13,260 bases of DNA from an uncultured Saprospiraceae bacterium. Lineage in GTDB: Bacteria > Bacteroidota > Bacteroidia > Chitinophagales > Saprospiraceae. The notes beneath the pieces were generated by a model. It did no database searches. It was given only the letters and a program-made list of their open reading frames with translations, and was not told where the DNA came from. A program made the position numbers and the translations under genes. Below are positions 1 to 7,871 of the stretch, piece after piece (position 1 is the first letter of the stretch; the number at the start of each line of letters is the position of its first letter). The DNA is taken from positions 1-13,260 of the forward strand of contig CALBVQ010000112.1 in the NCBI GenBank assembly GCA_937969485.1. The letters run 5' to 3'.

Positions 1-3000
1 ACTGCATATGTGTTACCAGCTTTAACAGCTTGGTCAACTACTACAAACTCTACATTTTCATTTGATCTTGTCTCAGCTCCCATAGAAAGGTTAGCTTCTG
101 CACTTCCGTTAATATCACCAATCTTAGCCGATACGAAATCATTGTTCTCGTCACTGCTTAAGTTGAAAATATCAGTAACCTCGTTAAACTCACATGGAGC
201 TTGTGGGTTAGGGAATGCAAAGTCAGCTTCAACGAATCTCCAAGACGTATTGTTCGGGAATTCATCATTAGCATACTTACCTAATAATAGCTTTCTGATT
301 TGAATAAGATCAGATCCGTTCACTTTACAGTCATTATTCACATCAGCTGCGATTAATGTGTAAGGAGAAGTTATTGTCTGTAATCCTAAGATATGCTTCT
401 GGATTAATACGATATCCGCAGTAGTGATACCATTTAAGTGGTTATCATCTTTCTGAGGAGTAATTGTATAATCAACGTTTTCAACTAGATCGAAAGCGTA
501 ATCTCCATCAACAGTTTCTGTCATTGGGAACTCAGGGTAACTAGCATCAACAGTTACGTCAACACCATTTACATCTTCTCCAAGTTGAGTTTTCAACTCA
601 CCACTTACATCATAAGTCAAAGTTCCAGCATCAGGACAAGCATCAAAGTTATCATCTAATCTAAGGCTAGCAGTACAGTAATCGTAGTTACCATCCGCAT
701 CAGTTACATAGATTCTTACTTCAATAATAGCACTTACACCATTAGCAATGTAAGAACAATCAAATTCCCATCCCCAATCGCCATTTGGCTGTTGAGTACC
801 TGTGAAAGATTCATTGTATGCATCTTCAGCAGACATTCCTACTACATCACTTTCAGGAACCATTGTTAACAATAGATCACCGTCACAGTTATCGAAAGAA
901 CCTGCATCGAAATCATTAGCCCATAATGCTACTGTACCAGTTGAAGGCATAACAGCTGTAGCTAATCCGTCAAGACAGTATGGAGTTGGCTCCTTGTCGT
1001 TAACATCAATACTTACGTTTTGAGCACAAGTTGCGTTGTTTCCACATCCATCACTTACTATCCAGTAGATAATGTGATCTCCGATAGGGAATTCAGAAAT
1101 TCCTAATCCAGTTCCTGCAGGAGTTACCTCAGCAGACTGAATCCAATCTGTATCAATTACGTCATCAGCTCCTACGTCTAATCTCCACTGGTAAGCGAAG
1201 AAAGAAGGATCTGTACAGTTGTCAGAACCAGTAACAGTTATAGAACCGTCAAAACCCTCACAAGATTGAGCAACTACATCGATATCAGCACAATCCAATT
1301 CTGGAGCGTCGTTATCAAATGCATCTACTTCAATAAAGAACTCAAAGTATCCGTTAGCAGAGTTATAAGGATCAAGCTCACCTTGATCATTTACAAAGTT
1401 CTCATCAAATACACATTGGTCAATTACTTCGTAGTGTACTAAGTACTTCTTACAAGCTCCACCAGCAAAGTTGAAAGTATCAACTTCAATGTTCAATCCT
1501 ACCTCAGTACAAAGACCATTAATGTCTATGTCTAATTCAGGAACAGATAAACCATCAGCACAATCAATTGTGATTGCAGGTAAATCATCGTTATTGTTAT
1601 TCTGGTTGTCATTTACATCACACCAGTCATATACATTGTTGTTTAAATCAGCGAAGTTAATTCTCGCACAAGTTAACGTGTTGGTAGGACCAGCAGTTAC
1701 TGTGATAAACTGAGAACAAGTTGAAGTCTGACCTAAAGAGTTAGTAGCTGTAAAGTTTCTGATTACAGTACCAGCTCCACAACTGCTTGATCCAACGATA
1801 GATTGAGTAACTTGAACGTTACAAGTAGCAGCTGCTGTTGCAGAACCAAATTGCTCGTCTAAGAAATCATCACTTAATGACTGTAAGTCACCAAGACCCG
1901 CTAAATCAATACAAGAGATAGTTACAGGATCAGGACAAATGATAGCCGGAGCTAATTTATCTTGAACTTCTACTTCTACCATAGACACATTACAGTTGTC
2001 ACCGTTGTTACCAACAACACCATCCATATTTGCATCATCACAAACTTTGAATTGAACCATGATAGTCTGTCCAACATCAGCACAACAGAAGTGTACTACA
2101 TCGTTAAACTCAGCATTGTCATCAGCACCGTTAGCTGCCATTTCATGACCGTTTTGAGCACCTGCATATAAACCGTACTTGTCTAAATCAGAACAAGATC
2201 CACCATTATCCATTCTCTTAACAAAGAACTCAATTGGTCCACAACCATCGTGTGATCCATCATCAAAATCTTCAGCGAATGCTTTAGCTACTCCATCAGT
2301 TGATAAAGAAACAGTTCTTGAAGTTTCAGCAACAATTACTGGTGGTACTAGATCCACAACAGTTACGTTGAACTCAGTAGAACTACTATTTCCACAACAA
2401 TCAGATGCAGTTACAGTAATTACAACTGGAGCTCCTGGCATAGTCTTAGCTGGATCAGCTAAAACGAAAGAGTTACCAACTTGTGTTCCAGCCGTTGAGC
2501 TGAAAGTGTAAGTAATATCTTCAGAAGCAGTACAGTTATCAGTTGCCGCAGCTACTGGTAAATTAATTGTAGCTCCACATCCCCATATGTCAGTTGAAAC
2601 TGTCATATCAGCTATGTTCGAAACGTCAGGTGCAGTAGTGTCCTGTACTTTAAGTACTTGTACTGGATTAAGAATCTCTCCCGTACACCAGTCATATATA
2701 GTGAACGATCTGATTACTTTGTAAGAGTTATTTGAGTAAGAACAAGTCTGATCACAAATAGGAATTACTACATCTTCGTAGTATGTGATAATAGTTCCAC
2801 ACTCACTAGTTCCAACATTAGGTGCTCCATAAGTAGCAGCATCCAAGTTAGGATTACCATCAACAATTGGTGCATCAGCATCAAGTACAGCAGCATCACA
2901 TTCGATTGGACCAGGATTATCACCTAAACCATCGTAATTAACTAATTCAACAACAACATCAGCAAGAGTTTCTCTCAATACAGAAATTGTTTGTACACAC

Positions 3001-5915
3001 TCATTAGATTCATTTCCAGCACCATCAGTACCAGTGAATGTTCTAATAATTTGAGATGCGAAAGGATCGTTACAAGTTCCGTCAATAACTTCTTCAGTAT
3101 AATCAACAGTACCAGCACCAGAACAGTTATCAACAATCTCTCCACCTGAAATTGGAACACCTGCAGCGTCAATATTAAGTGAAAAAGCGTTGAAAGTACC
3201 GTTATCTCCTCCTACATTATCGTCCACAGTAATTAACCATGTACCAGAAGCGTCCTCACCGTTAAACACAGAAAGAAGCTCTTCACTTGCATATGTGTTA
3301 CCAACAGCAGAAGCTGAACAATCAAAATCTGGAGCACCATCTGCAAAAGTTGCAATTAGGTTATCTACATTACCACAAGCATCAAATACAGTCGCAACTG
3401 TACCAGCTGGAGACTCAAGAGTAATTGTAAAATCACCAATCCATGTGTGAGTAATATCAACATCAAGAGTAATAGAGCTAATCGCTCCACCAAAAGCACC
3501 AACTTCTGCAACTGCAGGATCCATTGTGTTACTAATCGGTGCACCTGGTGCGCCAGTATAGTTAACAAGACCACCTTCAGAAGAAGCTCCTATTTCAGTA
3601 GGATCAGTACAAGTGATTGTTAAATCTTCACATTCTAGAGTTGGAGCTAATTTATCTTCAGCTGTGAAGAATCCCCAACAGAAATTGTCTGGGTTATTAG
3701 CATCATAAATTCTATATTCGTGTGTTCCAAGAAGAGAAGAGAAGTCAAGTGTTTGACCATTCTCAACTGCTACAGCAGGACCACTACCAAAAGGATAAAC
3801 CTCAATAGCATAATTATCATAACATCCGTAAGGACCACCTTCTAAGAATTGGTCAGCATTAAATGTAATTCCACAAGCCTCGTCTACTGAAATATTAACA
3901 GAGTTGTTACATGCTAAAGTAGTAGTCTGAAGATCTTCAGGGAATTCATTTACGATTACACTGAAAGTACATTCGTCAGTATTTCCAGAAGCATCAGTAG
4001 CTAAATAGTTCAATTCTACTGTACCAATAGGGAAGAAATCACCAGAAGCATACTCATTATTTGGATCTGGAACTGCATCACTATTATCAACTTGCATTTG
4101 TACTGAGAAACTTGCATCTAAAGCAAATCCAATAGAAGCAAATGTTCCTGGAGGTTGCAAACCACAAGCAGGCGCGTTAATCCAAGTTAATGTACCGTCA
4201 CCACTGTTACCATCGCATGTAGCAGGAGTATTAACAACTCTTGAGTTTAACGTTGTACCTGGAGTAAATACCTCAACCCAAATACTTCCTCCTGTAATTG
4301 CAACTGGAGTATCAAATTCAACAAATACAACACTACCGTTATCAGCAGTTGCTGTTTGGTATTGTTGAGATCCTAAAGCTGTAAATCCACCTCCTGTATA
4401 AGGTACATCAGCACTTGCTGCATATACATTAACAGTTGCTAACGGAGTATTACCGAAAGTTTCTTGAGAGAAATATAAACCAGTAAAGTTACCGTCAGGT
4501 AAACCAGAAATCAATTGTATAATTGAATTTTGAGCAAAAGGAGCACATGCAAGAGCAGACCCTCCTGAAGGATTACCAATTACATCACAATAAGGACCAG
4601 CAAAAGCTTGGTCTACAAGTAAAGGACAGTTATCAGTTGTTGGAACTGTAAAGTTCAAAACAGCACCACACTCACCTGCATCAAGATTAACGATAATGTC
4701 ATCTGGACAGTCAATAACTGGAGCTTCAACATCATTAACAGTTACACTAACTTCACATGTTTCAACAACACCAAAGGCGTTTTGAGAAGAGAAAGTTACT
4801 ATAGTTGTTCCAACTGGGAACTCACCATTTGCACCGTTAGAAAAATCTCCATCGTCTCCTGCAAAGTCATTAGTGATAACATCACCTAGATCAATCACAG
4901 TTGGCACACAAACAGAAGCAGTAATTGCTTGAGAAGCACAAATAGGATTTACATCAGCATTAGTAGCTAAAGTAAATGTAAGTGTTCCATCTGCAGCAGC
5001 AACCAAATAATCAGCTGCAAGCATAACAATAGTTGTACAGTATTCTAAACAATCACCAGCAAGCTCATCACCTAAAGTGTCAAGCACTACACCAGCTTCA
5101 TCAAGTAGCTCTGTTAATTCATCTTCTTGTGATCCGAAATCACCTGTTACACATATTTCAACTTCTACCTCAGTAATAAGTGGAGGTAAAGTTGTAGGTA
5201 CACCAACAATTTCTACATCAGTATCAATAAGACCATTAGTATCACCAGGTCCGTCAAATAGTAAGTCAGACATACCCTCTATTGGAGTAGTACACTCTAC
5301 TATTACCATTGAAGTACATTCTACAGCGGCAGGATTATCAATATCTAATACTGCACCACAAACACCTGGCTCTGTATCAACAATAACATCAGGTACACAT
5401 GTCAAAACACATGTTGGAGGCTCACATTCTGTCATGAAAGCTTCAGAAGCTTCCCAGTTTGTGTCTTCCACACCATTTGCCATACCATCACCACAAATTG
5501 CGTTTCCGCCTGCAATGTTAGACTGAGTAACACCAGAAATCAATGTATTGCTATTAGCTCCACATCCATTCGTGTAAGCCGAAGCATCTTCATTTCCAAC
5601 TACAGTAACAGTAGAACCATTCCAGCCATCACCGAAAGAATCATACATGTTAAAAAACAAAGGAGTACCATTTGGCACAACAGCAGCAACTGTTTCTGTT
5701 CCATTAGTAGCCCATGTACCTGCAGTAATACAAGCATATTCAGTACCTGCAGCATCTACAAGTTCCCATGCCATTTCATTACCGAAAGAACCTCCGGGAG
5801 CATGTTGAATTTCAATTGTAGTCATGTTGTCTGCTGCTTGAGCAAACAAACCACCAGAAAATGCCGAGAAGCAAATTAGGGTAGCCATTAAAATTTTTGA
5901 ATAAATTTTTTTCAT
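1..5915 (-). CDS. Giant secreted multi-domain surface protein (HYR-like modules, P-domain, dockerin, start of cohesin-like domain); C-terminus beyond window
   Basis: The frame is open for 1971 codons from ATG at 5913-5915 to base 1, with no stop, so the 3' end is missing. Residues 1-25 form a signal peptide (Lys-rich start, hydrophobic core, FA|Q cleavage). Residues 27-163 contain a DSFGDGWNG-type beta domain. HYR-like modules follow at about 164-393, 393-657 and 754-982, each interrupted by an inserted domain (about 201-338, 431-627 and 772-925); the last insert resembles a proprotein-convertase P-domain. Residues 665-756 match a Cys-rich 'EGGPYGCYD' module known from similar Bacteroidota giants. 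More Ig/HYR-like modules start near 1092, 1188, 1319 and 1640. A CNA-B-like domain covers about 1762-1824, dockerin repeats 1822-1882, and a cohesin-like domain begins near 1952. The protein is rich in Asp, Asn, Thr and Cys and poor in Lys/Arg, as extracellular proteins are. T9SS export is inferred; the sorting domain would lie outside the window. It is probably co-transcribed with the 148-residue gene 21 bp upstream. The function is likely adhesive or structural; no catalytic domain is visible. Confidence 0.95.
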   Translation of the reverse strand, partial: MKKIYSKILMATLICFSAFSGGLFAQAADNMTTIEIQHAPGGSFGNEMAWELVDAAGTEYACITAGTWATNGTETVAAVVPNGTPLFFNMYDSFGDGWNGSTVTVVGNEDASAYTNGCGANSNTLISGVTQSNIAGGNAICGDGMANGVEDTNWEASEAFMTECEPPTCVLTCVPDVIVDTEPGVCGAVLDIDNPAAVECTSMVIVECTTPIEGMSDLLFDGPGDTNGLIDTDVEIVGVPTTLPPLITEVEVEICVTGDFGSQEDELTELLDEAGVVLDTLGDELAGDCLEYCTTIVMLAADYLVAAADGTLTFTLATNADVNPICASQAITASVCVPTVIDLGDVITNDFAGDDGDFSNGANGEFPVGTTIVTFSSQNAFGVVETCEVSVTVNDVEAPVIDCPDDIIVNLDAGECGAVLNFTVPTTDNCPLLVDQAFAGPYCDVIGNPSGGSALACAPFAQNSIIQLISGLPDGNFTGLYFSQETFGNTPLATVNVYAASADVPYTGGGFTALGSQQYQTATADNGSVVFVEFDTPVAITGGSIWVEVFTPGTTLNSRVVNTPATCDGNSGDGTLTWINAPACGLQPPGTFASIGFALDASFSVQMQVDNSDAVPDPNNEYASGDFFPIGTVELNYLATDASGNTDECTFSVIVNEFPEDLQTTTLACNNSVNISVDEACGITFNADQFLEGGPYGCYDNYAIEVYPFGSGPAVAVENGQTLDFSSLLGTHEYRIYDANNPDNFCWGFFTAEDKLAPTLECEDLTITCTDPTEIGASSEGGLVNYTGAPGAPISNTMDPAVAEVGAFGGAISSITLDVDITHTWIGDFTITLESPAGTVATVFDACGNVDNLIATFADGAPDFDCSASAVGNTYASEELLSVFNGEDASGTWLITVDDNVGGDNGTFNAFSLNIDAAGVPISGGEIVDNCSGAGTVDYTEEVIDGTCNDPFASQIIRTFTGTDGAGNESNECVQTISVLRETLADVVVELVNYDGLGDNPGPIECDAAVLDADAPIVDGNPNLDAATYGAPNVGTSECGTIITYYEDVVIPICDQTCSYSNNSYKVIRSFTIYDWCTGEILNPVQVLKVQDTTAPDVSNIADMTVSTDIWGCGATINLPVAAATDNCTASEDITYTFSSTAGTQVGNSFVLADPAKTMPGAPVVITVTASDCCGNSSSTEFNVTVVDLVPPVIVAETSRTVSLSTDGVAKAFAEDFDDGSHDGCGPIEFFVKRMDNGGSCSDLDKYGLYAGAQNGHEMAANGADDNAEFNDVVHFCCADVGQTIMVQFKVCDDANMDGVVGNNGDNCNVSMVEVEVQDKLAPAIICPDPVTISCIDLAGLGDLQSLSDDFLDEQFGSATAAATCNVQVTQSIVGSSSCGAGTVIRNFTATNSLGQTSTCSQFITVTAGPTNTLTCARINFADLNNNVYDWCDVNDNQNNNNDDLPAITIDCADGLSVPELDIDINGLCTEVGLNIEVDTFNFAGGACKKYLVHYEVIDQCVFDENFVNDQGELDPYNSANGYFEFFIEVDAFDNDAPELDCADIDVVAQSCEGFDGSITVTGSDNCTDPSFFAYQWRLDVGADDVIDTDWIQSAEVTPAGTGLGISEFPIGDHIIYWIVSDGCGNNATCAQNVSIDVNDKEPTPYCLDGLATAVMPSTGTVALWANDFDAGSFDNCDGDLLLTMVPESDVVGMSAEDAYNESFTGTQQPNGDWGWEFDCSYIANGVSAIIEVRIYVTDADGNYDYCTASLRLDDNFDACPDAGTLTYDVSGELKTQLGEDVNGVDVTVDASYPEFPMTETVDGDYAFDLVENVDYTITPQKDDNHLNGITTADIVLIQKHILGLQTITSPYTLIAADVNNDCKVNGSDLIQIRKLLLGKYANDEFPNNTSWRFVEADFAFPNPQAPCEFNEVTDIFNLSSDENNDFVSAKIGDINGSAEANLSMGAETRSNENVEFVVVDQAVKAGNTYA
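273..449 (-). other. Dockerin type I-like repeat pair within the giant protein
   Basis: Residues 1823-1845 read as a dockerin half ending in ADIVLIQKHILGL. Residues 1858-1881 form a second half with DVNNDCKVNGSDL followed by IQIRKLLLGKY. The D-x-N-x-D-x-x-V-N-x-x-D spacing of the second half fits a calcium-binding loop. The first half (DDNHLNGITTAD) is less canonical. A trailing KIGDING segment at about 1931-1937 is also typical of this arrangement in Bacteroidota giants. Dockerins bind cohesin modules in known systems; the partner here is not shown by the sequence. Confidence 0.85.
3171..3500 (-). other. P-domain-like insert in the giant protein
   Basis: Residues 806-915 read as a proprotein-convertase P-domain (subtilisin-kexin C-terminal type). 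Visible marks are ITHTWIGDFTITLESPAGT, then a LLSVFNGEDASGTW segment and DDNVGGDNGTFNAFSLNI. No protease catalytic domain accompanies it in the visible part. In Bacteroidota such domains often sit alone in surface proteins and are thought to aid binding or stability. It lies inside a HYR-like module whose halves flank it (from residue 754 and to residue 982). Confidence 0.8.
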
Positions 5916-5916
5916 A

Positions 5917-5928
5917 AGATTGAGTTTA
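5917..5928 (-). promoter_or_regulatory. Leader element before the giant gene, copy 2 of 2
   Basis: On the minus strand TAAACTCAATCT ends one base before the ATG at 5915. The same 12 bases sit at the same distance before the upstream gene (6385-6396). It does not resemble a Shine-Dalgarno site; Bacteroidota often use AU-rich, S1-type initiation regions. It may be a shared translation-start or regulatory element, or a relic of duplication. Confidence 0.5.
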
Positions 5929-5936
5929 AACAAATT

Positions 5937-6383
5937 TTAAAGAGTGAATAAATCATAATACTCTTCAAAAATTGAAAGGGTATTAACATTAACTGTAAAA
6001 TCTTCAGCTCTAACTTGAGATGCATAATAAGCACCAGTCATTGCTGACGAGAAACTTACATTTGGCATTCTTACGTACTTAGAAGCTTCAGCAAGAAATG
6101 TTAGTTTAACAGCTTTTTCAGCAGCAGAAAGACCTCCAGTTTCCTGAGCGTCTCTTACAGCTTGAATTTCTGCTTGAATAACAGTTTCAAATTGACTTTT
6201 CGGCATGTAGTTCGATCCGTACTGTTCTGTTACTTCTATCAATGCTTTGTCAGTTGTAAAACCGACAGCATCAGCAGTAACATTTTGTGCAGATACAGAA
6301 CTACCCACGAAAATTAAAAGAAGTGTAAAAACTCCAGCAGATACTGTTGCCTTGACACCCTTTAAAAAATTAATCTTCATCAT
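5937..6383 (-). CDS. Small secreted protein of unknown function, upstream partner of the giant gene
   Basis: I do not recognise a family for this 148-residue protein. Residues 1-33 form a clear signal peptide: MMKINFLKG followed by a hydrophobic stretch ending in SSVSAQ, with likely cleavage at SA|Q. The mature part is about 115 residues with no cysteine and no obvious repeats. The region around 63-105 looks helical (FETVIQAEIQAVRDAQ, then AAEKAVKLTFLAEASKY), and the tail is acidic and aromatic (IFEEYYDLFTL). Two ATGs are adjacent (6383 and 6380). The first is chosen because it keeps the 12-nt leader at the same one-base spacing as in the next gene. It precedes the giant gene by 21 bp, so the two are probably one transcript. 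A role as chaperone, anchor or co-secreted partner of the giant is a guess from position only. Confidence 0.85.
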   Translation of the reverse strand: MMKINFLKGVKATVSAGVFTLLLIFVGSSVSAQNVTADAVGFTTDKALIEVTEQYGSNYMPKSQFETVIQAEIQAVRDAQETGGLSAAEKAVKLTFLAEASKYVRMPNVSFSSAMTGAYYASQVRAEDFTVNVNTLSIFEEYYDLFTL

Positions 6384-6384
6384 G

Positions 6385-6396
6385 AGATTGAGTTTA
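6385..6396 (-). promoter_or_regulatory. Leader element before the 148-residue gene, copy 1 of 2
   Basis: TAAACTCAATCT on the minus strand, one base before ATG 6383. It is identical to 5917-5928 before the giant gene. The identity stops outside the 12 bases, apart from the start codon itself. Confidence 0.5.
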
Positions 6397-6437
6397 GGTT
6401 ATAAAATAAATATAGTTTCAAATTAAAAATTCCATTA

Positions 6438-6577
6438 ATGTGATGCCGTAACATCATATGCCTAACAAACAAAAGGGCCACAGTTCTTATAACTGTACCA
6501 TTTAGTGTAGTAATCTTTCGTGGCCTCTATAGCCTACTTTCTTGTTGTATGTAGTATCCTGAGATGTGAGAAGGTAG
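6438..6577. other. Intergenic region with several inverted repeats (possible structured leader or small RNA)
   Basis: Four inverted repeats lie here. TGATG/CATCA spans 6441-6456 with a 6-base loop. ACAGTT/AACTGT spans 6480-6496 with a 5-base loop. GGCCAC (6476-6481) pairs with GTGGCC (6520-6525); its last two bases overlap the left arm of the previous hairpin, so the two can coexist only with a shortened stem. CTACTTTC (6534-6541) can pair with GAAGGTAG (6570-6577). On the minus strand this region lies in the probable 5' leader of the 148-residue gene. On the plus strand the last stem has a G-U pair, which on the minus strand becomes an A-C mismatch, so the RNA sense is uncertain. I recognise no known riboswitch or RNA family. 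The rest of the gap 6384-6885 holds a promoter candidate and a terminator, listed separately, and no credible gene. Confidence 0.35.
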
Positions 6578-6619
6578 TAATGTCGTCTTTTTTACTGCTT
6601 AACGCTATTCAGAACGACA

Positions 6620-6627
6620 CAAAGATA
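6620..6627 (-). promoter_or_regulatory. Candidate -7 promoter element for the 148-residue/giant transcript
   Basis: TATCTTTG on the minus strand matches the Bacteroidota -7 consensus TAnnTTTG exactly. A -33 TTG at the usual spacing is not present; TGT occurs 19 bases upstream and a TTG 28 bases upstream. If used, transcription would start near 6612 and give a leader of about 230 nt containing the inverted repeats. It lies downstream of the terminator of the preceding cassette, as expected for a new transcription unit. Confidence 0.45.
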
Positions 6628-6806
6628 CATTATAGCAATACTGCGAACATACCGCCAAAATGGTAATTTTGATATAACAATTTTTTTTAATATTTAATAA
6701 CTCAAAGTTGAATACGTTATAGAACTCATAATATTCATTTGATTCAATTATGCCAAGAAATAGTTTCATCCATCCGAATTTCCACTGTTGCTTTCGCACT
6801 AAACAC

Positions 6807-6848
6807 AAAAAAGCCATTTATACAGTTTTTACTGATATAAATGGCTTT
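6807..6848 (-). terminator. Intrinsic terminator after the PorP/SprF-like gene
   Basis: AAAGCCATTTATACAGT (6810-6826) pairs with 6831-6848 around a TTTT loop. The stem is 17 bp with one bulged base (6835). On the minus strand the stem ends in a run of six T (6807-6812). It sits about 40 bases after the stop codon at 6886. There is no T-run on the plus-strand side, so it acts on minus-strand transcription. Confidence 0.85.
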
Positions 6849-6885
6849 CCAAGGAACTTTCATTCCAGGATACTAGAAAAATCTA

Positions 6886-7812
6886 CTAATTATTTTCAGT
6901 AGGCTTTTCCATACTTTTTGTTGGATCTATTACTAGTCCTAAGCCTATCTCATGTCCTCCATTATTAAACTGTTGAGAGTCATGAAAAGAAAGATTATAT
7001 GAATAATTAAACCTTAGTGTATTCAATTGGGTACCAATTAAGAACCCCAATCTATTATCGGCACCTGAAGAATAAGTTACTCCACTTAATAATTTACCAT
7101 CAAGAAACTTGAGTAGCGCATTTAAATCAACATGCAATGGTACATTTCTGAATTTCTTAATATATACACTTGGCTCAACCACCATATCATAGTCTGAAAT
7201 CTGAAACGGATATCCTACACCAAATACATAATTAAATGTAGCAGGGCTTTCATCACTGCTATTTGTGTCACTGATTCGTGTTCTTACAATTCCAGGTAAA
7301 GCGAAATCGAAGAAAAGCCCATTACTGAATTCACCATGTGCTCCTAATGCAGCTTCGAAAAATTGACTATCTTCCAATCTTCTTAGTAACTCAGTGTCAC
7401 CAGCCTCCACTAGGTTGTTACTCAATACACTACTATTTAGTCCATATTGCTGATACTGGGCAGAAATACCAGCCCCAATCTTATAGTTCTCTCCGTTAAT
7501 CATGTAAGCAAAAGATACAGAGCCTCTTATTGAAGAAAGGCTTGCAAAATTATCACTTACTAGATTAGCACCCAATCCTACATTATTTGCCACCATACCA
7601 TTATAATGTGCAGCGAAAGTTTTTGGTGCACCTGGAAATCCAGCCCATGTATTCCTGTAGTTAAATAGGATATTGTGATTCCCATTAAATCCTGTTGCCC
7701 CTGGATTAATAGTCGCAGGATTTAAGAAATACTGGTTGAAAATATATTCTTCTTGTCCCTTAACGCTAAATGTAATAGCAATGGCAAAAATGATTGATAA
7801 TATATACTTCAT
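6886..7812 (-). CDS. PorP/SprF-family type IX secretion outer-membrane protein
   Basis: This 308-residue protein has a signal peptide (1-19, ending VKGQ) followed by the family signature: NQYFLNPATINPGATG at about 25-40 and RNTWAGFPGAPKT at about 53-65. The rest is a beta-barrel-like alternation with Gly/Tyr-rich strands, ending in HEIGLGLVID. Length fits the family (about 300). A short polar tail (PTKSMEKPTENN) follows the last strand and is somewhat unusual. Members resemble SprF of Flavobacterium johnsoniae, which is needed to export the adhesin SprB, and are commonly encoded next to the type B T9SS cargo they serve. Here the gene starts 59 bp after such a cargo gene and is followed by a terminator, so the two form a cassette. 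The gene symbol is left blank because many paralogues exist per genome. Confidence 0.93.
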   Translation of the reverse strand: MKYILSIIFAIAITFSVKGQEEYIFNQYFLNPATINPGATGFNGNHNILFNYRNTWAGFPGAPKTFAAHYNGMVANNVGLGANLVSDNFASLSSIRGSVSFAYMINGENYKIGAGISAQYQQYGLNSSVLSNNLVEAGDTELLRRLEDSQFFEAALGAHGEFSNGLFFDFALPGIVRTRISDTNSSDESPATFNYVFGVGYPFQISDYDMVVEPSVYIKKFRNVPLHVDLNALLKFLDGKLLSGVTYSSGADNRLGFLIGTQLNTLRFNYSYNLSFHDSQQFNNGGHEIGLGLVIDPTKSMEKPTENN

Positions 7813-7871
7813 TTTGTTTGTTTTAAAGTGCGACTTAACGCTTCTTATTTTCTTAGTTAATAGTAGTATGC

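Noticed and set aside
5077..5526. 149-codon plus-strand open frame
   Set aside because: It is antisense to the giant gene, with a Ser/Thr-rich composition that mirrors the Gly/Asp/Thr codons of the real frame. It has no initiation context.
1..5915. Cellulosome enzyme (dockerin suggests a carbohydrate-active enzyme)
   Set aside because: No glycoside hydrolase, protease or other catalytic domain can be read in the 1971 visible residues. The architecture is adhesive or structural.
6470..6600. tRNA, tmRNA or CRISPR-like structure
   Set aside because: No T-loop GTTCGA-type sequence, no CCA end and no regularly spaced repeats were found. The inverted repeats do not form a cloverleaf.
6605..6817. 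70-codon minus-strand frame in the intergenic gap
   Set aside because: It begins inside the terminator hairpin region, overlaps the -7 promoter candidate, and its Cys/Tyr/Ile-rich composition looks like AT-rich noncoding DNA. No family resemblance.
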